This document shows, piece after piece, positions 9,351 to 17,685 of a stretch of DNA of 25,100 bases; the stretch's first letter is position 1, and each line of letters starts with the position of its first letter. The translations under genes and the position numbers were made by a program. The notes beneath the pieces were generated by a model that was not told where the DNA came from, did no database searches, and saw nothing but the letters and a program-made list of their open reading frames with translations. The stretch is from contig JASCIV010000307.1 of assembly GCA_030374735.1 (NCBI GenBank), positions 1 to 25,100 of the forward strand, written 5' to 3'. The stretch comes from Gracilaria caudata (Eukaryota > Rhodophyta > Florideophyceae > Gracilariales > Gracilariaceae).

Positions 9351-10290
9351 CTAAAACTGCGGGCACGCCACGGCCAAGTTCCACGCCGTCCCCGAACGTG
9401 GAGCAGAAACCGTCACGGTCACCACCGTCGACTGGCCACTGAAATCGACTGGAACGGTAGCGCTTCCGGACGCTATGTCAAGCAACACGTTCCCCTCGTA
9501 CTGAACTGTTGCTTGGTCAGGGATGGTAAAATGATCATACGACACCTCAAACGTACCCGACGTTACCATCATGTCCACATTCAATGTCGTCGTTCCTGGT
9601 CTCCCAGACCGTTGTGTTGCGGGACACATCAAAGCACATGCGGAAGACTTCGTGTGCCATCAATGCGCTTTGCGCGTCTTCGTAAGCTGACCTTCCGAAA
9701 AGGCGAACTCCGCTGTAGTACACCAATGCAACCGTTGGACACGTTTGTCCAAGCAACCCCAATGGAGTGTTCAACAGGAAAAAGTTGCTGCCTGTACATG
9801 ACTCTAACATATCCCGAAGGAAATTGGCATCGCATGTTCTCCGAGAAAACTTGGACGAGTAGCAAAAGTCGTGATTGCAAGATGGCTCTCCAAAGCCAAA
9901 CGCAAAAGGAAACGAGTCTGGAACAAACGAGCAACATCATCACAACTCGATCTGCAAGCAAAGCAGCCGGTACCAGCCCCATTCTGTCCAACCGTACAGT
10001 CTGTGAATATGCATCTCCCTTCCGAGTTGTAGTGTAAGCGTACTGATAGTGTCTGCGATCTGCAGCTCGCTTACACTACACGAGTCCACTTCAAACCAGT
10101 CATTGCATGTGTCCGGGAATGATTGGCGTATTTGCACTGCTGGCAATAGCGAAATGTCCGAGGCACGCACAGCTACATCGATATCATCACATCCAAACAG
10201 AGATTCCACCGTCGTAGTAGCAAACGAAGCCAAATCTGCCTCATCTTGTACAAAAGGCGTTAGATCAAATATCTCCGTGACCTGAGCCAT
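9351..10290 (-). pseudogene. broken secreted cysteine-rich protein gene
   Basis: Minus-strand coding-like sequence with one probable intron and one frame break. Segment 1 (10290-9993) opens with an ATG and has the residues SLFGCDDIDVAV. The frame then meets TGA TGA, but a 75-base GT...AG intron (9992-9918, pyrimidine-rich end TTGTTCCAG) removes both stops and stays in phase. Segment 2 is cysteine-rich (LESCTGSNFFLLNTPLG, then FRMCFDVSRNTTVW). Near 9595-9615 the frame must shift by one base to reach the last part, which has alternating beta-strand character (FTIPDQATVQYEG ... SGTAWNLAVACP) and stops at 9351. That last part recalls beta-sandwich modules of secreted bacterial proteins with a PD...Y.G...GTAW pattern; this is from memory and not verified. 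The start could instead be an acceptor at 10282 preceded by a GCTAACT branch motif, with further exons upstream. No catalytic motif seen. Confidence 0.5.
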
Positions 10291-10810
10291 TTCCGTAGTT
10301 AGCAAAAAGCTAACCAGGCTAGCTCGATCCTATTTGCAAAGTGCAGCAAACAAAACCGTCAAAATACACATGTTAAGAGCTTAAGTTTGTATCCAGAGTA
10401 AAGGAATTCATATTAGACGACGATATTGAGACGTTGAGGATTTTGAAAGGCTTTACGTTTGTTGCTTTCGACGCCCTTTCTGACAGTAACGAGATTTGTT
10501 TAGGCTCAGCTCATATTAACAGTTAGCACGAACAGAAAAGCGACACCACGGCCTTGCCGTTGCATCCGGAATATATCGAGTGGATTCATCGCTCAGCGAA
10601 GAAGGTGTATTATATATCATTTCAAACGTATCCTTGTAGAACAACACGTAAACTGCATTTCGTTTTTGTTTTGATAAACCCTAAAAAGTTACAAAAAACT
10701 TTGCGCACTCGTCGCCTTCATGGCCTCACAGTCACTCGCAAATCATCCAAACAAGTAGAGGGTAGATGTCTCACTTCAGCATGACATTGTCATCAAAATG
10801 TCTCACTTTT
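10291..10810. other. intergenic stretch, no gene seen
   Basis: Short frames only. The minus-strand branch-point-like GCTAACT near 10305 may belong to the broken gene next to it. Nothing else is supported. Confidence 0.45.
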
Positions 10811-11213
10811 TGTAGCCTTCCTGGATTGTCGGCAGAACATTCGGGACTTCTGGAGCCTCCTGCTCCTGTCATAATCAGATTATTAGATTACGCCGAGACG
10901 CAGAATACTTTTCTGTTCCGAGAAAATCGAGAACGACTAACGCAGAGAACTTTGCCAAATTCACTGTGTGCTGGATAGCTCGTACAGTACAGAGCGTAAG
11001 AGTTCAGATTCTTGCAATGTTCTTTGAAGGACTTCGACACCTCTTCCATGCAAATTAAACGCGAATCGGTTTAGGTCGGTGTTCATTTGCAAGACATACA
11101 AGAATTATCTTGTCCTTTCGTGGTCTCCAATTTCTTTGCCACCAAAGGATCCTTCTAGCATTCGATCATATCAATACGAATGAAAGCTCTGAAAGTCTCT
11201 GTTGTCCGTCAGC
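10811..11213. repeat. dispersed repeat, copy 1
   Basis: This segment aligns over its full length with 17146-17685 in the same orientation. Shared landmarks in order: CTGGATTGT, AACATTCGGG, TTACGCCGAGACG, CGAGAAAATCGAG, TTCTTTGCCACCA, CTCTAGCAT-like and CTGTTGTC. By eye about three quarters of positions match. The right end runs into the 3' end of the WD40 relic on the minus strand, so the repeat may be the duplicated downstream flank of a gene family. Confidence 0.8.
10961..11086 (-). CDS. short conserved-looking frame inside the repeat
   Basis: A 41-residue frame starting MNTDLNRFAFNL. The matching frame in the second repeat copy starts MSTDLNGFMFCL (ATG at 17441) and stays open to about 17205. 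The shared M-x-T-D-L-N start may reflect only the common DNA ancestry of the two repeats. No family recognised. It lies downstream of the WD40 relic on the same strand, so it could be a 3' exon or non-coding. Confidence 0.2.
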   Translation of the reverse strand: MNTDLNRFAFNLHGRGVEVLQRTLQESELLRSVLYELSSTQ

Positions 11214-11764
11214 TGACAGACTCACGCACATTACACGTCCAGCGTGAGGGCCGAGCAGTGCTCCAACTGCTTTGCCGCAATGCACGCCCCACACGCGCAC
11301 CGTCCCGTCAGACGACCCCGATGAGCGCGCGACCCGTCCGCGCTAAGCGCCGCGCACCACACGGTGCCAGTATGCCCGCAAAACACGACTATGGTCCTGT
11401 AGCTATCGCTAACGTCCCACACCCACAGCGTCTGGTCATTGCCGCCAGACGCCAGCCCTCGTCCGTCCTCGCGAAACATAAGGCGTTGCCCTGCTCCGGT
11501 GTGTCCGCGCTGAGCCAATGGCTGCAACGTCCCCGACTCCCCCTCCCACAACCGAATCGTCCCGTCCCGCGAACCCGATGAGATTCAACATCCATTCTCG
11601 CTCACGTCCACACACCATATCGCCCGCTTGTGCCCGTCTTCGTGGCCGCTGTCCGCCTCCGACGGCATGCTCTTTAAATCCCACATGCGAATCGGCCCGT
11701 TCGTCGAGCCACACAACCCCAATGCCCCGTCTCCGCTTGCCGGCACACCCCAAAGCTTCCGTTC
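11166..11764 (-). pseudogene. WD40-repeat gene relic
   Basis: The minus strand encodes about four WD40 blades. In order: GPIRMWDLKS, then GSRDGTIRLWEGESG, GGNDQTLWVWDVSD preceded by GHTG, and GSSDGTVRVWGVHCG preceded by GHTGTVWCAALSADGS. WD40 blades form beta-propellers used as interaction platforms. Two lesions break it: an in-frame TGA at 11585-11587 inside the second blade, and a one-base frame loss near 11325-11332 just before the last blade, after which the WD pattern resumes in another frame. The frame is closed by TAA upstream (about 11767), so any N-terminal part is missing. The sequence is much more GC-rich than its surroundings. The last residues before the stop at 11166 overlap the dispersed repeat, whose second copy has no WD40 part. 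Confidence 0.8.
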
Positions 11765-12150
11765 TTAGATCTCCACATGATCATTTTAGGTTGCGGCGTT
11801 GCAATACTGTGTAAGCGATGGAGGGAAAAACCACCTGTAACTCTTCTGTACACTCTGTGTTCTATAAGCGGGGACATGGACTCAAGAAGCCGTTGTGTGG
11901 AGCAGCAAATTAAAGCAGGGGGTAAATCCGGACAGATTCGCAAACGTGCATGAGACAAAATGTTTTTGCGTATGGGGCTGCTAAGGACGTTTGACGGATA
12001 ACCTCTTCATGCTAGTTAATGTTAGCCTTGGCCTAAGTGCATCAATCTCCGTCGGCCAACCACCACTCTGACGAAGAAATGCAATCGAGCTATCGGCATT
12101 GCGTTTGCGTGATGTGTACGGGTGGCGGCGGTGAAGTAAACCCTTCACTT
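11765..12150. other. intergenic stretch
   Basis: No supported gene. A minus-strand frame continuing to 11981 could be a frameshifted continuation of the small frame at 12151-12348, but no motif supports it. Confidence 0.4.
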
Positions 12151-12348
12151 CTATTGGAAGAGATATTTGCCGGTATGGGCTGTGAACGAGCGCAAGTACA
12201 GAGAAGCGAAATGGTTGTCCCACAGTGCAGCTGGTTGAGCAGCCATCGTAGCTGTCAGTTCTAACACACCACGACGCGGTGCTTCGGTTGCGGCACGGCA
12301 AACGTCTTTCGGACTAAGAAGGCACATGTCTCGTATGTTAGATAACAT
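12151..12348 (-). CDS. small frame with weak F-box resemblance
   Basis: 65 residues from an ATG at 12348, beginning MLSNIRDMCLLSPKDVCRAA and including MAAQPAALWDNHFASLY. The order Leu-Ser-Pro-x-Asp-x-Cys-Arg, then Ala-x-x-Pro-Ala-Leu-Trp, recalls F-box domains, which couple substrates to SCF ubiquitin ligases. The leading Leu-Pro and the central Val-Cys-Arg-x-Trp are not present, and no substrate-binding repeats follow in this frame. It could be the first exon of a longer gene, a relic, or a chance frame. Confidence 0.25.
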   Translation of the reverse strand: MLSNIRDMCLLSPKDVCRAATEAPRRGVLELTATMAAQPAALWDNHFASLYLRSFTAHTGKYLFQ

Positions 12349-12871
12349 GTCTTCCCTTCTTTATGTCATGTTCGTGTACCGCCGTGCACAGGATTTACTT
12401 GGTGGCACGCAGCCAAAACAATTTCCCTCCAATCAGAGATGGAACGAAAACACTTCATGTTAGCCCACGATCTCAGTCTCGCCGCAATAACGAGCTCTGC
12501 AACCAATCAATGAAGGGAGCTCTCCCCTGTTTTTGCAGCATAAGGACATACTTTCAAGCGCATTGCATTTAAGAGGAATGCAGACGCTCTAAACCGCAGC
12601 CATGTCGAAAACCTCCTGCATATCGGAACAACTGAAACGCTGCCCATCCAGAGCTTCTCTGGCCTCTCGAGTATCAACAAGCTACTGTGTGCAAAGGAAC
12701 AAACGGTTTGGGGTTCTTTACCAGTGCAAAAGCTCTTCTGATTGAAACCGGTATTCGCATTACGTTTCTGGGATTTGAGAGAGCATGTCATTCATTTCCA
12801 CAATCCCGTTCCATCTCAACGGATTCCATCTCTTGTCTTCTGTGGTAACCTTCCGCAGACCCCGCGCATCA
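12349..12871. other. upstream region of the membrane protein gene
   Basis: Contains a strong acceptor-like sequence (CCCCTGTTTTTGCAG, to about 12537) and several short frames on both strands, none with recognisable motifs. No TATA box is evident at a useful distance before 12872. The frame of the downstream gene is open back to 12785, with an earlier ATG there. Confidence 0.4.
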
Positions 12872-14326
12872 ATGTGTTTTCATCTTCGTTTTCTTCTGTT
12901 CTTGCTATGTGCCTCCTTTTGCTTGCGCGTTCATTCACTGAGCACAGCAGATATAGCCCGTCATCATCCTGCGTTGGCGCAAAATGTGAACGAATTCATC
13001 CATCCTCGAGACTTTCCACTTCCCCATTCCGCATTTTTCATCGAAGATAGTCTCAATGAAAATGGTATTCCAGGGCGAGAAAGGGAATATGGCGACCTAT
13101 ATTATCGAAATGAACGTTTCGACATTTCAGCGATGTCAGCCGCTGCCGAAGATATCATGAAATCGTCAACAGAAGGCTACAACTTTTTTAATGGAGCTTT
13201 CAACATATATCAATCCTATTTCCAAATCTCCCTGGACAACACCCAAACTCACGGTGGGTTTTCTTACGAAACTCGCCACCAGTGCCTTGCAATTCACACC
13301 CCATATCGTGAGTTTCCCAATAGTTCAAAATTGACTCGAATGGATCATTTCGAACTCGTCAACGCTCTTTTCGTAGTGGTTGATTCCGATACACTTGAGA
13401 CCGAATCCGGACTGCGGAGCTTTGCATACGTGGAAATTGATGACGACACCGGACGTCCCGTCTTCTGCGGTAACACACGAGTTCGAGCATCGCAAATTCT
13501 CCAGCCGAACTTAACTTCGCCCTTGTTTGATAATCACGATCCACTACAACTCAATTGCTCAATTGAGCAAACATTAGAAGGACTTGTCTCCTTCTGTCTT
13601 CCCAATTCCCCTTTCTTCGGCACCGCTGGAGGATGGTCGGTGAGAACCACTATTCCGAGCGAATGGAAGACAATCGACTGGTCTCAGCGAGCAATCAATG
13701 CGTCTCAGGTTGGAACTTCCTCCCTCATCCTCACAAAAGTATCTCTACCATCATATAGCGCCGTAATTTCTGGTTGCGGTGTTGCCTGCTTTAGGGCCAA
13801 AGATTGGATTCGCCAGCGATTAGCAGAAGATAACCCAGGTCCCATCACCCGCAGTACTGCAATCGCTCTTGTTCTAGTTCCAGCACTACTTGGGTTGCTT
13901 CTAACCATATTGGAAATGGTGCTTGTCATTACAACTTCTGTCATAAAAAGGCAATGGGGGAAATGGGTTATATTTGGCTTGACCTTGCTTGACTTTGGGC
14001 TTGTGGCTTTGGCTATTATAGCGGCCGCGGTGGAGCTACCAAAAATGAATGTCCCTTTGATTTACTCTTCATGGTATACTGCAGGAGACTCGAATTATGC
14101 AGACGCTGTTAATGTTTCCTCACCTATAGGAGATTTGCAACTGGAGATGTGGCTGCTCGGAGAAGAGTTGGACGCGCAGTGGTCCCTTGTGGAGGCAAGG
14201 AATATTACCATTGTCGGTCTCGTGCTGTCGTGCATGAATGTTGTTGTTCTCGTTGTTCCCCCGTTGATTGACAAAGTCCGGCATTACGTGAGCCTAGAGA
14301 AGACGGAAAAAACAGATGGAGAATGA
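12872..14326 (+). CDS. membrane protein with large ectodomain
   Basis: 484 residues in one exon. I chose the ATG at 12872 because MCFHLRFLLFLLCASFCLRV is then a classic signal peptide; an upstream in-frame ATG at 12785 would add 29 residues and bury it. About 300 residues follow with many N-x-S/T sequons and scattered cysteines, suited to a lumenal or extracellular domain. Three hydrophobic segments come next: ALVLVPALLGLLLTILEMVL, WVIFGLTLLDFGLVALAII and TIVGLVLSCMNVVVLVVPPL, separated by a short basic loop and a loop of about 60 residues. The C-terminus is short and charged (SLEKTEKTDGE), presumably cytosolic. No family recognised; a surface receptor-like or transport-associated protein are both possible. 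The frame is intact, so it is likely a working gene. Confidence 0.8.
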   Translation: MCFHLRFLLFLLCASFCLRVHSLSTADIARHHPALAQNVNEFIHPRDFPLPHSAFFIEDSLNENGIPGREREYGDLYYRNERFDISAMSAAAEDIMKSSTEGYNFFNGAFNIYQSYFQISLDNTQTHGGFSYETRHQCLAIHTPYREFPNSSKLTRMDHFELVNALFVVVDSDTLETESGLRSFAYVEIDDDTGRPVFCGNTRVRASQILQPNLTSPLFDNHDPLQLNCSIEQTLEGLVSFCLPNSPFFGTAGGWSVRTTIPSEWKTIDWSQRAINASQVGTSSLILTKVSLPSYSAVISGCGVACFRAKDWIRQRLAEDNPGPITRSTAIALVLVPALLGLLLTILEMVLVITTSVIKRQWGKWVIFGLTLLDFGLVALAIIAAAVELPKMNVPLIYSSWYTAGDSNYADAVNVSSPIGDLQLEMWLLGEELDAQWSLVEARNITIVGLVLSCMNVVVLVVPPLIDKVRHYVSLEKTEKTDGE

Positions 14327-14860
14327 GTATCAATTGAGGAAGATAACGGTTGTGCAATGTAACATGCATACTGGGATAAGGGTTCACGTCTCTGAAAAGC
14401 GTTAATATTTGTCAGCAATCTACGCTTCTAAGGGGCTGTTGTGAGAATTTGTGTCGTTTCTGCTTTTCTGATGCTCTGCCCTTAGAAATATATGCTTTAG
14501 TGGCATTGCTACTGCTGCGTGCTATGGTTTCCTCGCAGTTACCGATGCGTATAGACGGCGCATGGAAAGGGTTTGTGCGCACACGCACAATGCGAGGGGA
14601 TGAATAGAACAAAAATAAACTGGAATGCAAATGACCTGCTTCGTCGAGAAGTTAAAACGTTGCATGAATGCACGGTGATCGCTGAAGGATAAACTGCGAT
14701 CTCAATGAGGGGCACAGAAGAGATTGAACGCACATGCGTACATTTATTGTAAGTGCACGGCACCGTCAAATTTTCCAACTAATGAAAATGGGCTGCTCGA
14801 TCAATCACAAATGCCACATCTCAACGAGTCCTTGTTTTGTATTTTCAGAAGACGCTCAGT
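14327..14860. other. intergenic stretch, no gene seen
   Basis: Downstream flank of the membrane protein gene. An AATAAA-like AAATAAAC lies near 14613. Frames on the minus strand are short and without motifs. Confidence 0.45.
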
Positions 14861-14868
14861 GTGAATAG

Positions 14869-15010
14869 CAAGGGCGTATTTGTGGCTAACAAACTGGCAA
14901 AATAAATAGTCAAGTAGTCACCAAAGTGCCAGATCTGGTTACTTAATCCGCCAGAGTAGTCAGTCAGTGTCCACATTTTGCGGAAATAGTCAGTCACAAA
15001 TACGGCCCTG
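14869..15010. mobile_element. hAT-type non-autonomous transposon (MITE)
   Basis: A 142-bp element. The left end is CAAGGGCGTATTTGTG; the right end read on minus is CAGGGCCGTATTTGTG, so the first 16 bases are inverted repeats with two mismatches. It is flanked by a perfect 8-bp direct repeat GTGAATAG (14861-14868 and 15011-15018). An 8-bp duplication and CA-G-G-G ends are typical of hAT transposons. The interior has several AGTCAGTCA-type subterminal motifs and no coding capacity, so a transposase encoded elsewhere must have moved it. The intact duplication suggests a fairly recent insertion. Confidence 0.88.
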
Positions 15011-15091
15011 GTGAATAGGGACGTAGGCGGTTCGGCCTGACAACCTATGGAAGATCAGATTCTGATCTTCCCTCTGTTCGTGCGGGGCCTG

Positions 15092-15434
15092 TTAGCCCGC
15101 TGCTGTTGGCATGTGCTCGATGTTCTCCACTCGTAAGAGGGTTACCAAGTATACGGCAAATATTCTCTTGCGTATTGAACTGGGCATCTCCTGAAATTAA
15201 CTAATGACATGCAACGGGTTCTTTGTGTTTTCGGGAGACGCCCACTTCTGCCAACAAGCCGGTGCTTATCAATCATACACGTATGACCTTGCTGTTGACG
15301 AAGTTTCGATATTGCAAGGCACGAAACGCAAAGTTGAATGAGAGATCTATCAACTCGGCGGCGATCAACAGCAGTGAACACAACGTATAATTCCAACCGA
15401 GACAGATAACAGGGACTCCGATGTCTCTCGCCAT
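15092..15434 (-). CDS. candidate spliced small membrane-type protein
   Basis: Exon 1 15434-15279 (ATG, 52 codons), intron 15278-15191 (88 bases, GTATGATTG ... TTAGTTAATTTCAG), exon 2 15190-15092 with stop TAA. The junction is in phase and gives 84 residues. Exon 1 has a hydrophobic run (GVPVICLGWNYTLCSLLLIA) likely to be a membrane segment, then NFAFRALQYRNFVNSKV; exon 2 starts EMPSSIRKRIFAVYLVTLLR. No family recognised. The frame is open a little upstream of the ATG (to a TGA near 15467), so this might be the end of a longer gene. It faces away from the secreted-protein gene at 15596 across about 160 bases, an arrangement that could share a promoter. Confidence 0.42.
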
Positions 15435-15513
15435 GATGTTCCTCCTCAGGATTGGCTTGAGAACTCAATGACCGTGCAGATCTGCAAGCCCAAACTTCAC
15501 CCCATGCGAGTCA

Positions 15514-15521
15514 GATAAAAG
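15514..15521 (+). promoter_or_regulatory. TATA-like box (GATAAAAG)
   Basis: It lies about 82 bases before the ATG at 15596. A TATA box places transcription starts about 30 bases downstream, leaving a leader of roughly 45 to 50 bases. The first base deviates from TATAAAAG. Confidence 0.4.
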
Positions 15522-15595
15522 GGCTCCAAAACCAACCAAACTTTGAACGGTAGAAAGTGGATCGAGTTTTGTTTCAACCAAAAACAGGAAGAATA

Positions 15596-16066
15596 ATGTA
15601 TGTCCCATCTCCCAAACATGTTCTTGCCCTTTTGGTATTGCTGGTCACGCAGGTAATCCTGACGGACGGAGCCGTCCCTCACGCTTTTGTGCACTGCTCC
15701 AAAAACGAGAACGAAAACGCTTTACGCAAGGAGTATAGGGCTGTTAAGTGGGATTCCGAAACCGTTCGATTGACTCATGAATGGAAGCAGACCACGGAAG
15801 GTAACAAGTGGGTATCAGTTCGATCCGCCGAATTGGATGAAAGTTGGGACTGCAATACTATAAATTCGTTGAGTCGGTTTGGTTCTTCGTGGCCTATTTG
15901 CTGCAGGCCATGTCCGTTCCTTGGATATCGGGAGATGACGCCGTGCACAGAAAGCAATTGTGATGATCACACAACTCGACAGTTTGCTCGTCATGGTTTT
16001 TCGTGCTGTTCGTCTTGCTCTCCTTGGAGGGCTCACGCGTCCACGGAAGACGAAGAAACAAACTGA
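15596..16066 (+). CDS. secreted cysteine-rich protein, unknown
   Basis: 156 residues from the ATG at 15596. The N-terminus, MYVPSPKHVLALLVLLVTQV, is a signal peptide, probably cut near DGAVPHA. The mature part starts with a charged region and ends in a cysteine-dense domain (WPICCRPCPFLG, then HGFSCCSSCSPW). About a dozen cysteines in 125 residues suggest disulfide bonding outside the cell. A GTATCAG donor near 15812 and a strong acceptor (CCTATTTGCTGCAG near 15905) could remove part of the cysteine region, and another plus frame open to 16154 with a hydrophobic run could then be used, so the C-terminus is uncertain. No family recognised. Confidence 0.55.
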   Translation: MYVPSPKHVLALLVLLVTQVILTDGAVPHAFVHCSKNENENALRKEYRAVKWDSETVRLTHEWKQTTEGNKWVSVRSAELDESWDCNTINSLSRFGSSWPICCRPCPFLGYREMTPCTESNCDDHTTRQFARHGFSCCSSCSPWRAHASTEDEETN

Positions 16067-16245
16067 ACGAATTGAGAATGAGATGCTTGCAACACCTGTG
16101 CAGCTAGTACCCAATCTTACAAATTGTGTTCTCCTTGAAGATGATTTGATTTGACATAGATTCTGATTCTTAAGATGTGAATGGCGATCAGCTGGACATG
16201 AAGCATGTTTATAGAATGATAAAGTGTTACCTCTATTGTGTTTAG

Positions 16246-16591
16246 TTGTTCAGTCACAACAGGTTCTGGTGCGGTTTCGCTGAAACTTTTCCATGAAGCC
16301 CTGCAGGTCGGCAAGGCACTGGTCGCGACGAGAACGAGTATCGAGTATGCTGGCTACTTGTAAGGTTGCAATAGGAAATGTGAACATGGGCGACAGCTAC
16401 TGCTCGTAAACATGCTGAGTTTGAAGGGAAACGCTACTGACCTCTGTGCTGCTCTTTCTCTCCCTCTGTGCAGTATCCATAGATCACCGCGTGGTCACAC
16501 GCACCACTATCCAACTTTTGAGTACGCTGCGTCTGTCGCGCTGCTTCCTCGAAAGTACATTTCTGGTACGAATTTCCTGTGCAAAGCATAA
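16246..16591 (+). CDS. two terminal exons of an unidentified gene
   Basis: Exon from about 16246 (after TTGTGTTTAG) to 16359, intron 16360-16473 (114 bases, GTAAGG donor, strong CTTTCTCTCCCTCTGTGCAG acceptor), exon 16474-16591 ending TAA. The codon split across the junction (TT+T) joins the frames exactly. Residues before the junction include SLKLFHEALQVGKALVATR; after it, HHYPTFEYAASVALLPRKY. No start codon is seen, so one or more exons lie upstream; the cysteine-rich gene at 15596 is close enough to be the same gene, but I could not fix a joining splice. Function unknown. Confidence 0.38.
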
Positions 16592-17145
16592 GTGAAATTG
16601 CCAATGAAAACAAGGAAACTAGGCAAAGACGTGCGCGATATCCGTAATGACAGTATCACACATAACCAAACGGAAACACAACACATTCTGTGTGAGGTGT
16701 GACTTTCATGGCCACGTCGCCGTTGGTGCAGCTTGCCAAGGAAGGTAGCAAAATGGACAACACGCAATATGATACTTCTAGTTGTTCCTCCATGATTCAC
16801 AGGCTTTGGCAGCGCATGAATAGGGGAAGAACAGAAACAGCTGGAGAAGGAACACAACAGTCTTCCAATTCACACGCATAGCATGTTGGAAGAGGTTTGG
16901 ATCATATAGAACTTCGCAGTTTCAAAGCACGTCCAGGCATTCACGCGGACTGCGACAGAGCACGACAGACTCATTTCGCTGGTTGCTTCGTCATGGTAGG
17001 CGTCCACTGCGAGTTTGTTTCTGCTTCACGCACAATTGTTACACACCATTGTGTGTTAATCTAGAAGCTTACAGTGGATCAATTCGAATGGTTTCGAACT
17101 CCGTGAGTAGAATCGTCTAGTTAGAACTATAGTATTAAAGGCACC
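16592..17145. other. stretch with short plus-strand frames
   Basis: A 31-codon frame from ATG 16604 (MKTRKLGKDVRDIRND) could splice in phase through a 35-base GTGTGA...GGTGCAG intron to a frame reading LAKEGSKMDNTQYDTS that stops at 16881. That intron would be unusually short. The second frame also has its own ATG at 16708 (57 residues). Neither has a recognised motif. From 16882 to 17145 I see nothing. Confidence 0.25.
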
Positions 17146-17685
17146 TGTAGCTTTCTGGATTGTTGGCATAACATTCGGGGTTTTTGGAGCCTCCTGCTCT
17201 TGTCTTAATCAGTTTGTAGATTACGCCGAGACGTACAATGCTTTTCAGTTTCGAGAAAATCGAGGACCAATACAGAGAACCTTGCCAAGTTCATTGTGTG
17301 CTGAGTAATTACTACAGAGGGGAAGGGTTCAATTCCGTACCCCGATGTAGGAAGACCCTTACACACTGTTGTTTGAACGTCTTCGACAAGTCGTTCCATC
17401 CAAATTAAACAAAACATGAATCCGTTCAGATCAGTGCTCATTGTTTGTTTGTTTGTTTGTTTGTATGACATACAAGATATATCTTGTCTTTTCATTGTCT
17501 CTAATTTCTTTGCCACCACGATGCAAATATTAAAATATAAGCAGCTTTAACGAGTAAGCTTTCTATGTTTCCATTAGTAAAGGTTTTATTAATTCACATT
17601 TAATACGTGTTCAATCGAAAGCATTCCTCTAGCATACGATCAGATCAATATGACTCAAACTGTAAAGTTTCTGTTGTCTATTGAG
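17146..17685. repeat. dispersed repeat, copy 2
   Basis: Second copy of the segment at 10811-11213, same orientation, about 6.3 kb away. It is longer because it has gained a TTTG microsatellite (17441-17463) and an AT-rich insert of about 105 bases (17522-17626). It continues past the point where copy 1 meets the WD40 relic, but with unrelated sequence, so no WD40 codons are present here. Confidence 0.8.
17441..17463. repeat. TTTG microsatellite
   Basis: Nearly six tandem units of a TTGT/TTTG tetranucleotide. The matching point in repeat copy 1 (11084-11095) has only GTTCATTTGCAAG, so the array expanded after the copies separated. Confidence 0.9.

Noticed and set aside
9114..10037. Long plus-strand frame of 307 codons
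   Set aside because: It starts with GTG-type context, is rich in Arg, His, Thr and Cys, has no motif, and is antisense to the better-looking secreted-type relic on minus.
17322..17345. tRNA B-box-like GGTTCAATTCC
   Set aside because: The flanking bases do not form a T-stem, no matching A box or acceptor stem lies upstream, and the motif arose inside the dispersed repeat.
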